Origin: Micromonospora sp. WMMD1082
GTDB taxonomy: Bacteria; Actinomycetota; Actinomycetes; Mycobacteriales; Micromonosporaceae
Reading direction: 5' to 3'
Assembly: GCF_029626175.1 (NCBI RefSeq)
Contig: NZ_JARUBM010000002.1
Location: 5,101,001 to 5,165,000 of the forward strand
DNA length: 64,000 bases
In this document: piece after piece, positions 32,864 to 42,559 of the stretch
Layout of the letters: each line of letters starts with the position of its first letter
How positions within the stretch are numbered: the first letter of the stretch is position 1
The notes under the pieces: model-generated
The model's input: only the letters and a program-made list of their open reading frames with translations
Told to the model about the DNA's origin: nothing
The model's database searches: none
Position numbers and translations under genes: made by a program

Positions 32864-35410
32864 TCAACGTGGCCAGCGCAGCGGGCCGGGGTGCACCGAC
32901 CACAGGATCCGCCGCCACCGTGACCGGGCGGCGCGCAGCGCGCCGGTGTAGACGGTGGCCGCGTCGGCGGCGGTGTCGGCCTGGGCGTCGGTGACACCGC
33001 CGGGGGCGAATCCGACCTGGTTCACCAGCCGGGCCACCTCGTCGACCGCGCGGTACGCCGCCAGCGCCGGTTCACCGCCGGTGCCGTCCCGTCCGGCGGT
33101 GACGGTGACGTCACCGGCACCCGGACCGGCCACCGCGGCGGTGCCGTCCCGTCCGGCGATGCCGTCCCGTCCGGCGATGCCGTCCCGTCCGGCGATGCCG
33201 TCCCGTCCGGCGGTGCCGTCCCGCACGGCAATGCCGTCCCGCCCGGCAATGGCGTCCCGCCCGGCAATGGCGTCCTGCCCGGCGGTGCCGGCACCGCCGG
33301 CACCAGCGGCGTCCGGCCGGGGCGGCGGCCGTCCGGTGGTACGGCCGGCAGCCGGAACCAGGGCGGCGGCCAGGGCGTGCCGGGCCTGCTCGGCGACCTC
33401 GGTGGCGGACAGGTCGACGGCGACCGGCTGGCCGGCCAGGCGCAACGCGTCGGTCAGCTCCCGCCAGGCGCCGGCGATGCGGTGGCGGGGGTCGCCCCGG
33501 TACAGCCGGTTGCGGGTCTGCGCCCGGCGCAACCCGGCGAGGGCGGCCAGCGATGCCACGACCACGAGCACCAGCCCACCACCGGTGCCGGCGGCGAGCA
33601 CCGGTGTCGACACGCCACCGCCGTCGGCGGGGCCGGTGGGGGCGGCCTGCGGTGGCGGCGAGGCGGTCGGTTCCAGGGTGGGCTCCGGCTGCTCCGACGG
33701 GGGCGGGTCCTCCGGCTGGGGGCGGAAGTCCGCCTCCACCGGCCGGGGCTCGTCGTCCGGCCGGGGCAGCGGGTCGAACGGTACCCAGCCCAGCCCGTCG
33801 AAGAGCACCTCCGGCCAGGCGTACGCGTCGGCGGCCCGCACCGGGCCCGACCCGGGGGCGGCGAACCCGACCACCACCCGGGTCGGCAGCCCGGTCAGCC
33901 GTCCCAGCACGGCGAACGACGCGGCGAACTGTTCGGAGGTGCCCCGCTGCCCGCCGCCGCCCACCGGCCCGAACAGGAAGAACGCCAGGTTCGGGTAGGC
34001 GTGGCCGCTGGGCGCGTCGGCGACCAGCCGGTAGTGCTCGGCGAGCCACTGCTCGATCGCCGCGGCCCGGGCGTACGGGGCGCCGTTCTCCTCGGCCAAC
34101 TGGGCGGCCAGCCGGCGCAGCGGCTCGGGTGTGCCGTCGGCGACGTGCAGCACCCGGGCCACCTCGTCGCCGGCCGGGGTGTTCGCGGTGGCCAGCAGGT
34201 TGACGTCCGGGCGTTCCCGGGCCGAGGTCACCGTGTACCGCAGGCCGGGGGCGAGCCCGTCGGGGCGGATCAACGTGCCGGTGCCCGGGTCGTAGGCGAC
34301 CCGGGCACCACTGACCTCGCGCGGGGTGGGCACGGCGGGCAGCAGCCGGCCGCTGAGTTCACCCACCGTGATCTCCTGCCGGACCGTCTCCACGGTGGCG
34401 TGCGGAGCGGCGGCCGCGGCCGGCAGGATCCGGCCGGCGTTGCGGTAGGTGGCGCCGACCCGCCAGGTGATCCCGTCGTAGTCGCTGAGCACGGCCAGCC
34501 GGATCCGCACCGCCGCCGGGCCCGCCGCTGCCGGGTCTGCCGTCGTCGGGTCCGCCGGGCCGGAGCTGTCGGGCCGGTCGGTGGTCACCTGGAACAGCTG
34601 CTGGTCCGGGTTGAGCGCCCACCCGGAGATCCGGATCAGCGGGTTCTCGTCCAGCGTCTCGACCTGCGGGGGCTCCACGTAGCGCCGGGGATCCGCCGGC
34701 CGGGTGTCCACCAGGGCGGCCACCGCGGGGCCGACCAGCGCCGCCAGGCCCACCACCACCGCCGTACCGGCGGCCGACGCCACGCCCCGCCGCAGGCGCA
34801 CCCCGGCCCGCACCGCCGGGGCGAGCCCGTCGACCGCATCGCCGCCCGGGGCCCGTGCCGACGCCGCCAACCCGAGGGCGGCCACCGCCACCAGCGCCAC
34901 CGTCGGCCCGATCGCCGGCTCCGCGTTCGGCCCGACCACGTACAGCGCGCCGACGTAGAGCAGCACCGGCGGCAGGTAGCCGAGCAGCACCCGCCCGGCG
35001 CGCAGCGCCACCTCCGCGCCGGCCAGCCCCGCCAGCCAGGCGGCGACCACCGGCAACAGGACCGTGTCCGGGGTCGGCTCCACCGGGATCATGGCGGTCA
35101 GTAGCCGGGGGATGGCGTTGCGGGCGGCGTCGCCGGCCACCTCGGCGAACCCGCCCGGCAACCGCGCGGTGTCGGCGGCCAGCCGCAGGCACCACGCCGT
35201 CCAGCCGACCATGGCCAGCACCGACACCGGGGCGACCAGCCACGACGGCAGCCGTCGGGTCGCCACGCTGACCAGCACCGACCCGACCGCCGCGCCGGCC
35301 ACCAGCGCCGTCAGCAGCGACCCCGCGTACACCCGGCCGAGCGCCACGCCGGCCAGCGTGACCATCGCGACCAGCACCGCCGGCACCGGCGCCGCGCGCA
35401 GCAGCCTCAC
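32864..35410 (-). CDS. TgpA-like transglutaminase-fold membrane protein, probably inactive
   Basis: An 848-residue membrane protein. About 8 N-terminal helices (DUF3488 region) precede an extracellular transglutaminase-like domain with QRGTSEQFAASFAV, TRVVVGFAAPG and ADAYAWPEVLFDGLGWVPFDPLP. The catalytic Cys and His positions are Ser and Tyr, and only the Asp is kept. A further helix and a cytoplasmic tail follow. The tail holds a hexapeptide repeat (GRDGIA-type) from an 18-bp minisatellite at 33141-33284. GTG 35410 overlaps the DUF58 stop (GTGA), so I use it instead of the longer open frame. Confidence 0.88.
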   Translation of the reverse strand: MRLLRAAPVPAVLVAMVTLAGVALGRVYAGSLLTALVAGAAVGSVLVSVATRRLPSWLVAPVSVLAMVGWTAWCLRLAADTARLPGGFAEVAGDAARNAIPRLLTAMIPVEPTPDTVLLPVVAAWLAGLAGAEVALRAGRVLLGYLPPVLLYVGALYVVGPNAEPAIGPTVALVAVAALGLAASARAPGGDAVDGLAPAVRAGVRLRRGVASAAGTAVVVGLAALVGPAVAALVDTRPADPRRYVEPPQVETLDENPLIRISGWALNPDQQLFQVTTDRPDSSGPADPTTADPAAAGPAAVRIRLAVLSDYDGITWRVGATYRNAGRILPAAAAAPHATVETVRQEITVGELSGRLLPAVPTPREVSGARVAYDPGTGTLIRPDGLAPGLRYTVTSARERPDVNLLATANTPAGDEVARVLHVADGTPEPLRRLAAQLAEENGAPYARAAAIEQWLAEHYRLVADAPSGHAYPNLAFFLFGPVGGGGQRGTSEQFAASFAVLGRLTGLPTRVVVGFAAPGSGPVRAADAYAWPEVLFDGLGWVPFDPLPRPDDEPRPVEADFRPQPEDPPPSEQPEPTLEPTASPPPQAAPTGPADGGGVSTPVLAAGTGGGLVLVVVASLAALAGLRRAQTRNRLYRGDPRHRIAGAWRELTDALRLAGQPVAVDLSATEVAEQARHALAAALVPAAGRTTGRPPPRPDAAGAGGAGTAGQDAIAGRDAIAGRDGIAVRDGTAGRDGIAGRDGIAGRDGIAGRDGTAAVAGPGAGDVTVTAGRDGTGGEPALAAYRAVDEVARLVNQVGFAPGGVTDAQADTAADAATVYTGALRAARSRWRRILWSVHPGPLRWPR
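33141..33284. repeat. 18-bp minisatellite, eight copies, within the TgpA-like gene
   Basis: Eight tandem copies of an 18-base unit (first copies ATGCCGTCCCGTCCGGCG), with three exact copies and then drift at the third-codon-like positions. One more copy lies at 33081-33098. On the minus strand they encode a hexapeptide repeat rich in Gly, Arg, Asp and Ala. Slippage during replication is the likely origin. Confidence 0.85.
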
Positions 35411-36612
35411 CACCGGCGCACCCCGTCCCACTCGGCGGCGAACGCCGCCCCGTCGGCGGCGTCGACCACGACCAGGCCCGCCGCGCCCGGCGGCGTCGGC
35501 TCGGCCGCCCCGAACACCCCGACCACCACCGAGGGGTACGCGCCGCGCAGCGCGCCGATGTGCCCCAGATCGTCGCGCCCACCCGGCCCGGTGAGCACGA
35601 CCAGGGTGTCGCCGAGCCGGTCGCGGCGCAGCCGCGCCACCGCGGCCGCCATGGTGCCCTCGCCGGTCAGCGACACCGCCGCCAGCCGGTCCAGCGGCCC
35701 GACACCGACCGCCCCGGCGGCACCGTCCTGCCCGCCGCGACGGTCCTGCCCGCCGGGATCGTGCTGCGCGCCGGGATCGTGCTGCGCGGCGACGAAGAGC
35801 AGCACCACCGGCAGATCCTCCCGCACCGCCGCAGTGACCACCGACGCCGCCGCCTCACACGCCGACTCGAACGACTCGGCCACCCCGTCGACCCGGCCGG
35901 GATGCGCGGCGGCCCGGTTGTCCAGCAGCACCACGATCCGGGGCAGGCTGGTGTCCACGTTCTCCCGCACCATCAGCTCACCGACGCGCGCGCTGGTGCG
36001 CCAGTGCACCCGGCGCAGTTCGTCGCCGACGACGTACTCCCGCAGCGAGTCGAAGGTGATCGAGCCGTGCGGCACCGCGTCGACCCGCCCGTCGAGGCTG
36101 CGACCCGCGCCGGTGGGCACCGCGTTCAACGGGTGGATCCGTGGGTGCACCCAGACCGGCACGCCGTCGCCGTAGGAGCGGGCCAGCACCACCAGACCGA
36201 GCGGATCCCGGCGAGTCATCCGCAGCGGCCCGACCGGCACCACCCCCCGCCGGCTCGTCGGCACGTCGTAGCTGACCGTCGTGTCCGCGCCGGGGCGCAG
36301 CCGCAGCACCGGCACCGGCACCACCCGGTCACCACAACGGTCGGTGGCCAGCAGGCTCGCCGCCGGCAGCCGCCCCGCGTTGCGTACGGTCAACGTCATC
36401 GTCGCCGGCTCGCCCCGGGCCACCCGGTCCGGGTCGGCCTGCCGGTGCACCAGCAGCCGGGGCCGCCGGGCCGCGATCACCACGGCCACCGAGAGGGCCC
36501 CACCGGCCGCCGCGCCGAGCAGCGCCAACTCCGGGTACGCGAAGCGGAAGCCGGCGCCGAGCAGCAGCACGGCGACGGTGAGCAGGCCGATGCCCCGGGC
36601 GGTGATCCCCAC
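35407..36612 (-). CDS. DUF58 domain-containing protein
   Basis: A 401-residue protein with two N-terminal hydrophobic helices, then a beta-rich region and the DUF58 core: GSITFDSLREYVVGDELRRVHWRTSARVGELMVRE. A vWA-like fold follows. Such proteins accompany MoxR ATPases and TgpA-like proteins. The insert AQHDPGAQHDPGGQDRRGGQDG is a short imprecise repeat. Start is GTG 36612, 15 bases after the moxR stop. Confidence 0.9.
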   Translation of the reverse strand: MGITARGIGLLTVAVLLLGAGFRFAYPELALLGAAAGGALSVAVVIAARRPRLLVHRQADPDRVARGEPATMTLTVRNAGRLPAASLLATDRCGDRVVPVPVLRLRPGADTTVSYDVPTSRRGVVPVGPLRMTRRDPLGLVVLARSYGDGVPVWVHPRIHPLNAVPTGAGRSLDGRVDAVPHGSITFDSLREYVVGDELRRVHWRTSARVGELMVRENVDTSLPRIVVLLDNRAAAHPGRVDGVAESFESACEAAASVVTAAVREDLPVVLLFVAAQHDPGAQHDPGGQDRRGGQDGAAGAVGVGPLDRLAAVSLTGEGTMAAAVARLRRDRLGDTLVVLTGPGGRDDLGHIGALRGAYPSVVVGVFGAAEPTPPGAAGLVVVDAADGAAFAAEWDGVRRW

Positions 36613-36627
36613 GCCGTGCCTCGCCGG

Positions 36628-37623
36628 TCAGAGCTGCGCCGGGGCCGGCTGCCCCGACGGCAGCGGCACCGGCACCGAGGCGACGGCCTGACGCAGCACG
36701 TCCGCGGCGGTGACCCCGCGCACCTGGGCGTCGGGGGTGAGCAGCAGCCGATGGGCGAAGACCGGTTCGGTGAGGATCTTCAGATCCTCCGGCATGATCC
36801 AGCCCCGCCCGTCGATCAGCGCGTACGCGCAGGCCGCCCGGGTCAACGCGATCACCCCGCGCGGGCTGACGCCGACGCGGACCTGCGGATGGGTGCGGGT
36901 GGCCGCGGCCAGCCGCACCGCGTACGCGTAGAGCGGCTCGGCGATGTGCACCCGGCGCGCCATCCGGACCATCTCGCCGACGGTGGCGGTGTCGGTGACC
37001 GCCGTGAGCGCCTCGGGGGAGCGCACCGTCGCCCCGCGCAACACCTCCACCTCCACCGACTCGTCCGGATAGCCCACCGACAACTTCACCAGGAACCGGT
37101 CCAGCTGCGCCTCCGGCAGCCGGTAGGTGCCGTCCATCTCCACCGGGTTCTGCGTGGCCACCACCAGGAACGGCTGCGGCACCGGATGCCGTACCCCGTC
37201 CACGGTGACCGTCCGCTCCTCCATCACCTCCAGCAGCGCCGACTGCGTCTTCGGTGACGCCCGGTTGATCTCGTCGGCGATGACGATGTTGGCGAACACC
37301 GGACCGGGGTGGAACTCGAAGCCCCGGGTGGCCTGGTTGAAGATGGTCACCCCGGACACGTCGGAGGGCAGCAGGTCCGGGGTGAACTGGATCCGCCGCC
37401 ACTGCCCCTTCACCGTCGCCGCGATCGCCCGCGCCAGGGTCGTCTTGCCCACCCCGGGCACGTCCTCCAGCAGCACGTGCCCCTGGGCGAACAACGCGGT
37501 CAACGCCAGGCGGACCACCTGCGGTTTGCCGAGCACCACCGTGTTGACGTTCTCGGCCAGCCGGGCGGCCAGGGCGGCGAAGCCCTGCACCTCCTGCTGG
37601 GTGAGCGGTTCCTGGCTGTTCAC
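36628..37623 (-). CDS. MoxR family AAA ATPase
   Basis: A 331-residue AAA+ ATPase. Walker A is EDVPGVGKTTLA, Walker B is IADEINRASPKTQSALLEVMEE, and sensor 1 is FLVVATQNP. MoxR proteins act as chaperones that mature or activate metal or cell-envelope enzymes, usually with DUF58 and TgpA partners as here. GTG 37623 follows GAGGAG; the frame extends 20 codons upstream. Confidence 0.92.
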   Translation of the reverse strand: MNSQEPLTQQEVQGFAALAARLAENVNTVVLGKPQVVRLALTALFAQGHVLLEDVPGVGKTTLARAIAATVKGQWRRIQFTPDLLPSDVSGVTIFNQATRGFEFHPGPVFANIVIADEINRASPKTQSALLEVMEERTVTVDGVRHPVPQPFLVVATQNPVEMDGTYRLPEAQLDRFLVKLSVGYPDESVEVEVLRGATVRSPEALTAVTDTATVGEMVRMARRVHIAEPLYAYAVRLAAATRTHPQVRVGVSPRGVIALTRAACAYALIDGRGWIMPEDLKILTEPVFAHRLLLTPDAQVRGVTAADVLRQAVASVPVPLPSGQPAPAQL

Positions 37624-37648
37624 GGTGGTGCTCCTCGGCCGGGGTGGA

Positions 37649-40270
37649 TCAGCAGGTGGGCAGGACGTTGATGTCGTCGCCACCCTCCAGGTTGAGCCAG
37701 GCCCACGGGATGTAGTTCTTCCCGCTGTAGTCGACCTGCACCCACCAGGTGCTGCGCTTCTCGTTGTTGTAGATGTACGCGTACACCTCTTCGCCCCGCT
37801 GCTTGCAGAACGCCTTCAGCCGGGTGCCCGGCTTCGCCCAGCCGACCTGGCGGTCGTTGTCCTGCCGGGCCACCGAGAAGATCTCGTTGCCGTTGCGGCC
37901 GGCGACGTCCCGGTCGCAGTAGGTGCGCTGATCACCCTCCGGGCCGTTGTTGCAGGTGGCGACGCCGTACAGGGCGTTCGTGGTCTGTGCCCTGGTGGCG
38001 GTCCCGGTGCCGGCGGCGTTGGTCGCGGTCACCGTGAACGTGTAGCCGGTGCCCGGCGTCAGCCCGCTCATCGTGATGCTCGAACAGGGACCGCTCCTGG
38101 CCGGCTGTCCCGACCGGGTCAGCGTGCAGGTCGCCTGCCCACCACCGGCGTCCACGGTGAACGTCACCGTCGCCGCCGTGGCGGTCGCCGACGAACCCGT
38201 CACCGTCACCCGTGGCGGCGCCACCGTCCGCGCCGTCGTCGTGGCCTCCGGGCCCTCGCCGGCCTCGTTGACCGCCCGGACCCGCACCGTGACGTTCTGC
38301 CCGTCGCCGAGGCCGTCCACGGTGGCTTGGGTGTCGGTGACCTCGCTGCGGCGGCCGCCGACGTCCACCACGTAGCCGCTCACCGGCCGTCCGTTGGCCG
38401 GTGCCGGCGCCCACTGCACCGCCACCGTTCCCGGCCGGTCGGCGACCGTGCTCGCCCGCAGCTCCACCGGCTCCCCGGGCACCGTGAACGGCACCACCGT
38501 GTTGCTCACCGGCGACGCCTCCGACGCCGCACCCTTGTCGTTGACCGAGACCACCGTGAAGGCGTACTGCGTGCCGTACTCCAGCTCACCGGATTTGATC
38601 AGCAGCTCGGTGCCGGTCGCCTCCCCGGCCGGGGCGTTCGTGCCGGCCGAGGTGGCCGTCACCGCGTACCGGGCGATGGTGTTGCCCTGCCCGTTCGCCG
38701 CCGGCCAGCTCACCACCACCGTGCCGTCGGCCCGCGCCTCGGCGGTCACCGAGGTCGGCGCGTCCGGCACCTCCGCCGTCGGCGTCACCGGGTTGCTGTT
38801 GCGCGCCGGACCGGCGCCCTTGGCGTTGACCGCGTGCACCGAGAACCGGTACGTCTCGCCGTTGGTCAGCTCCTTGACCTCCACCGACCGCTGGTTCGCG
38901 CCGACCTCCAGCCGCTGCCCGGCACCCTCCACCACGTACCGGACGATGGCCGCGCCGTTGGCCGCCGCCGGCCGCCAACTCACCCGCGCCTGCGCGTCAC
39001 CGGCCGCGGCGGTCACGCTGCGCGGCGCACCCGGGCGGCTCACCTCCGGCTTCTTCGGCGGCGGGGGCGGCGGCGGGGGAGCCGGCGGCGGGTCGCCACC
39101 GAGCACGTCGTTGGCGTACTTGTCGACCTCCCGCACCTGGTGCGAGTCGTTGACCACCCGGGCGGTCGCCGCGTCGGGAGCGTTGATGAACAGGTGGTTC
39201 TCCCGTACCTCCAGCTCCAGCGGCCCACCCCAGCGGCCCCGGATCGTGTCCGTCAGCTGACCCGCCGCGTCGAACGCGTACACCGTGCCCGCCGCCTCGT
39301 CCGCGCAGTAGAACCGCCCGGCCCACGCCACCGCCGGACCGAGCCGGTCACCGTCACCCGGCACGGTGAACGAGCGCACCTCGCCACCGTCGCCGATCGC
39401 GTGCACCTGCCGCTGCCCGGGCACCGTCACCGGCACCACGGGCCCGCTCGTGCGCACCGGCATGATGCCCGGCCCGGTCAACGTGGATGCCAACGCCGTC
39501 CGCCGCGTGGTGCCCCGCACCACCGTCACCAACGCACCGGCCGTCCGGTCCAGCACCGCCACCCCGTCGTCCAACGTGGAGATCACCAACTCGTGGCTCG
39601 TCTCGGCCACGTCGTACGTCTCGACCTGCGGCGGACCCACCTGCCCGCCGTCGGCGGGGGCCGACGGCAGCGCGGCCGGGGTGATCGCCGAGACGGTCCC
39701 TTCGGCCGGAACCGCGATCCACAGTCGCCCCGTGCCGTCGAACGCCCCGCCGGTGATCCCCGGCGGGTAGCGCACCGGCTCGCCCACCGGCGCCAGCGAC
39801 CGTGGGTCCAGTTGGCGCACCACGCCCTGCACCGCGTCCACCACGAACGCCGCGTCCTCGTGCAGCGCCACGCTCACCCCCAGCCCGGGGGTGGTCGGAG
39901 TGGTCGCGGTGATCTGCAGGGTGGCCAGGTCCAGGGCGCTGATCTGACCCGTGTTCAGATCCCGCAGCATCAGCAACCGGTCCGTCTGCACCACCTGCAT
40001 CGGATGCCGCCGCGCCGCCGGCACCTCCATCCGGGTGTCCACCCGGGCGGTGACGCCGTTGACCCGGGCCAGTTCGCTACGCGCCGCGCTCCACAGCCAC
40101 GAACTCGCGTCGTAACTGGCCACCGCGTTGTCCGCCGCACCCAGGCCGAGCACGGTGAGCCCCATCGCCGCCAGCAGTGCCAGCACCGTGCCCACAGTGA
40201 CCAGACCACCGCGTAACCGGGACCGGGATCGGGCGGTGCGGGTCGGAACGGCCTCGTCGATGCTCGCCAC
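37649..40270 (-). CDS. fibronectin type III repeat membrane-anchored protein
   Basis: An 873-residue exported protein. One N-terminal helix (LVTVGTVLALLAAMGLTVLGLG) anchors it. Residues of about 100-370 form beta-propeller-like blades (repeated L-D-L, V-D-R, W-A patterns), a Pro-rich linker (PPPAPPPPPPPP) follows, then about four fibronectin III repeats, each with an NSNP/NEAGEG-like strand. The C-terminal part has Cys-rich CNNGPEGDQRTYC and a Trp-rich SH3-like end (STWWVQVDYSGKNYIPWAW). It heads the operon with moxR, DUF58 and tgpA (25 bases to moxR). The role is unknown; extracellular binding is likely. Confidence 0.85.
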   Translation of the reverse strand: MASIDEAVPTRTARSRSRLRGGLVTVGTVLALLAAMGLTVLGLGAADNAVASYDASSWLWSAARSELARVNGVTARVDTRMEVPAARRHPMQVVQTDRLLMLRDLNTGQISALDLATLQITATTPTTPGLGVSVALHEDAAFVVDAVQGVVRQLDPRSLAPVGEPVRYPPGITGGAFDGTGRLWIAVPAEGTVSAITPAALPSAPADGGQVGPPQVETYDVAETSHELVISTLDDGVAVLDRTAGALVTVVRGTTRRTALASTLTGPGIMPVRTSGPVVPVTVPGQRQVHAIGDGGEVRSFTVPGDGDRLGPAVAWAGRFYCADEAAGTVYAFDAAGQLTDTIRGRWGGPLELEVRENHLFINAPDAATARVVNDSHQVREVDKYANDVLGGDPPPAPPPPPPPPKKPEVSRPGAPRSVTAAAGDAQARVSWRPAAANGAAIVRYVVEGAGQRLEVGANQRSVEVKELTNGETYRFSVHAVNAKGAGPARNSNPVTPTAEVPDAPTSVTAEARADGTVVVSWPAANGQGNTIARYAVTATSAGTNAPAGEATGTELLIKSGELEYGTQYAFTVVSVNDKGAASEASPVSNTVVPFTVPGEPVELRASTVADRPGTVAVQWAPAPANGRPVSGYVVDVGGRRSEVTDTQATVDGLGDGQNVTVRVRAVNEAGEGPEATTTARTVAPPRVTVTGSSATATAATVTFTVDAGGGQATCTLTRSGQPARSGPCSSITMSGLTPGTGYTFTVTATNAAGTGTATRAQTTNALYGVATCNNGPEGDQRTYCDRDVAGRNGNEIFSVARQDNDRQVGWAKPGTRLKAFCKQRGEEVYAYIYNNEKRSTWWVQVDYSGKNYIPWAWLNLEGGDDINVLPTC

Positions 40271-40476
40271 AGCCGGCTGCCTCCCGTGTCGTCCTGGCCG
40301 GTGGCGCCCCCGTACGGCGACCCCTCCCCTGAGCCGGGAGCCATCATATGGTCACGTTGTGGACCCGGGGAACCCGCACCGTCCGACTGTGGACACCCAG
40401 CGTGGCGTGTCGTCGGCGTGTCCCGGTGACGAGTTTGTTCGACGTTGGATCCACGGGCCGCCAGCGACCGAGGCGG

Positions 40477-41274
40477 CTAGGTGATGTCCCGGCGCATGGG
40501 AACGACGACGGCGATCAGCGAGGCGGCGAGGGCGTACGCGGTGAGCAGGAGTGCGCCGGTGACGGGTGGGAGTAGTGGGTCGGCGGTGCTGCCGAGCTGT
40601 TCGGCCACGGCGTCGGCGACGTAGGTGAAGCCGGTGAGGGAGGCGGTGGCACCGCCGGGCAGAACTGGATAGAGCACGTTGACGCCGGGGATCATCATGA
40701 GCAGCGGCTCGCCCAGGTACAGATAGCCGATCACGACGCAGAGCGCTACCACCTGGTGGCGGAGCAGGGCGCCCATGCCCACGCCGATCAGCAGGTATAC
40801 GACCATGGCCAGGCCGATGCGGGCCAGCAGCGCCAACACCGTGCCGGCCGGCAGGCCGAGCGGCACGCCGCGGGTGGCGGCGACCGCGAAGAGGGCTGCG
40901 GCGGCGGTGCCGGCGAGGAGCAGCCCGTACATCAGACCAACGGCGCCGTACACGGCGAGCTTGGCGGCCAACACCTGCCAGCGGCGCGGCGCGAACAGGA
41001 ACGTGACGGCGGCGGTGCGGTGCCGGTACTCGGACGTGACGGCGAGAGTGCCGACGGCGGCCGGCACGAACGCCGTGTAGCCGAGGATGCCGAGGATCGA
41101 GCGGATGCCGGCTTCGGTATCCAGTCCGGGCATGGGTGGGTCGAAGTTCTCCGGACCGACCAGCGCCATCGAACCCATCATGCCGCCGCCGACCAGCACG
41201 GCGACGAGCAGCAGCCCGCTCCACATGCGGGTGGCCAACAACCGACGGAACTCGGCTTTGATCAGGTGGTTCAT
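40477..41274 (-). CDS. ABC-2 type transporter permease
   Basis: A 265-residue membrane protein with six helices and the ABC-2-like start MNHLIKAEFRRLLATRMW, which interacts with the ATPase. It begins with ATG 41274 overlapping the ATPase stop (ATGA). It pairs with the ATPase upstream. The substrate is unknown. Confidence 0.88.
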   Translation of the reverse strand: MNHLIKAEFRRLLATRMWSGLLLVAVLVGGGMMGSMALVGPENFDPPMPGLDTEAGIRSILGILGYTAFVPAAVGTLAVTSEYRHRTAAVTFLFAPRRWQVLAAKLAVYGAVGLMYGLLLAGTAAAALFAVAATRGVPLGLPAGTVLALLARIGLAMVVYLLIGVGMGALLRHQVVALCVVIGYLYLGEPLLMMIPGVNVLYPVLPGGATASLTGFTYVADAVAEQLGSTADPLLPPVTGALLLTAYALAASLIAVVVPMRRDIT

Positions 41275-42191
41275 GCGGTGGCCGTCCTGTCGGTGGTCAG
41301 CTGGAGGAAGAGTTGTTCGAGGCTGGCGCTCTCAGTGACCAGCTCGTGCACCCGCAGCCGGTGCGCGGCGGCCAGGTCCGCGACGCGCGGTGCGTCCAGC
41401 CCGTGCACCCGGAGCCGCCCTGCCTCGACGGCTTCCACTCGCGGTGCGTCGCCGGCTGGTCCGCTGACCCGTAGGGCAGCGGCCAGCCGGTCGGCATCCG
41501 GCGAGCTCACCAGTACCGCCGGCGGTCCGGCGAGCCGCGACCATGGTCCGGCGGCGACGAGTTCGCCGCGGCGGATCACCACCACGTCGTCAACGAGTTG
41601 CTGGATCTCACTGAGCACGTGGCTGGAGACCAGGACGGTGCGTCCGTCGTCGGCCAGCCGCCGCAGGAAACCCCGCAGCCAGAGCGCGCCCTCGGGGTCG
41701 AGGCCGTTGCTCGGCTCGTCCAGCAGCAGCACCGAGGGGTCGCCGAGCAGAGCGGTGGCGAGGCTGAGCCGTTGTCGCATTCCGGTGGAGAACCCCTGGG
41801 TGCGGCGGTCGGCGGCCTCGGTGAGCCCGAGCAGGTCGAGCAGGTCGGTGACCCGGCTGTCGGGGTAGCCGCCCAGCGCGGCATAGACGCGCAGGTGGTC
41901 GCGAGCGGTGTGGCCGGGGTGGAACGCGCCTGAGTCGAACACCGCCCCGACGGTGCGTGACGGCTGCGACAGCCGCCGGTACGGCCGACCTCCGATCGTC
42001 GCGGTGCCGGAGGTGGGCGACACGAGGCCGGTCAGCATGCGCATCGTGGTGGTCTTGCCGGCGCCGTTCGGGCCGAGAAACCCGGTGACCACGCCCGGCT
42101 CGACGGTGAAGGTCAGCTCACGTACGGCGGTGACCTCGCCGTACCGCTTGGTCAGGTGCGAGACCTCGATCGTCAGTCGGTCGCTGCTCAC
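41271..42191 (-). CDS. ABC transporter ATP-binding protein
   Basis: A 306-residue ATPase with Walker A GPNGAGKTT, signature FSTGMRQRLSLA (STGMRQ variant), Walker B VLLLDEPSNGLDP and H-loop LVSSHVLSE. It is a CcmA/YhaQ-type ATPase with a C-terminal domain of about 90 residues. Start GTG 42191 overlaps the previous gene's stop (GTGA). The longer ORF extending to 42566 is an overlap with the upstream frame. Confidence 0.92.
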   Translation of the reverse strand: MSSDRLTIEVSHLTKRYGEVTAVRELTFTVEPGVVTGFLGPNGAGKTTTMRMLTGLVSPTSGTATIGGRPYRRLSQPSRTVGAVFDSGAFHPGHTARDHLRVYAALGGYPDSRVTDLLDLLGLTEAADRRTQGFSTGMRQRLSLATALLGDPSVLLLDEPSNGLDPEGALWLRGFLRRLADDGRTVLVSSHVLSEIQQLVDDVVVIRRGELVAAGPWSRLAGPPAVLVSSPDADRLAAALRVSGPAGDAPRVEAVEAGRLRVHGLDAPRVADLAAAHRLRVHELVTESASLEQLFLQLTTDRTATA

Positions 42192-42559
42192 GCGCCGGCC
42201 GCCAACGCGTGTCCGATCGCGTCCGCGACACCCGGCGCGGCCGGGCTGGAGAGCACGACCTCGTCGAACTCGCCACCGGCCGACGCCCGGTCGAGGACGA
42301 GGTGCAGTCCCGGCTCGCCCTGGCGTGCCGAGACGAGCTGACGGGGACCGCCGAACAGCCCCCAAACACCGATCTTGACGAAGCCGGACACCACCATTCC
42401 GCGTCGGGCGCCACGGGCCAGGCGCAGCGGGTCGGCCACGACCGCCGCACCCCGCACCGCGGCGACCGGGAAGACCAGCCGCTCGCGTCCGATCCAGAGC
42501 CGCTCCCACCCGGTGAACCGGATGTCGACCAGTTCGCCGGTAACCGTAATCGATGCCAT
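42188..42559 (-). CDS. small hypothetical protein, PH-like beta-barrel possible
   Basis: A 123-residue protein with alternating hydrophobic strands (ITVTGELVDIRFTGWERLWIG, LVFPVAAVRGAAVVADPL) and an ADAIGHALAAG-like C-terminal helix, compatible with a PH-like fold. I do not recognise the family. ATG 42557-42559 overlaps the regulator's stop by one base, and its own stop overlaps the ATPase start, so it is part of a tight operon. Confidence 0.75.
   Translation of the reverse strand: MASITVTGELVDIRFTGWERLWIGRERLVFPVAAVRGAAVVADPLRLARGARRGMVVSGFVKIGVWGLFGGPRQLVSARQGEPGLHLVLDRASAGGEFDEVVLSSPAAPGVADAIGHALAAGA

Noticed and set aside
33141..33284. A CRISPR-like array
   Set aside because: Units are 18 bp, adjacent, without spacers, and encode an in-frame peptide repeat; this is a minisatellite.
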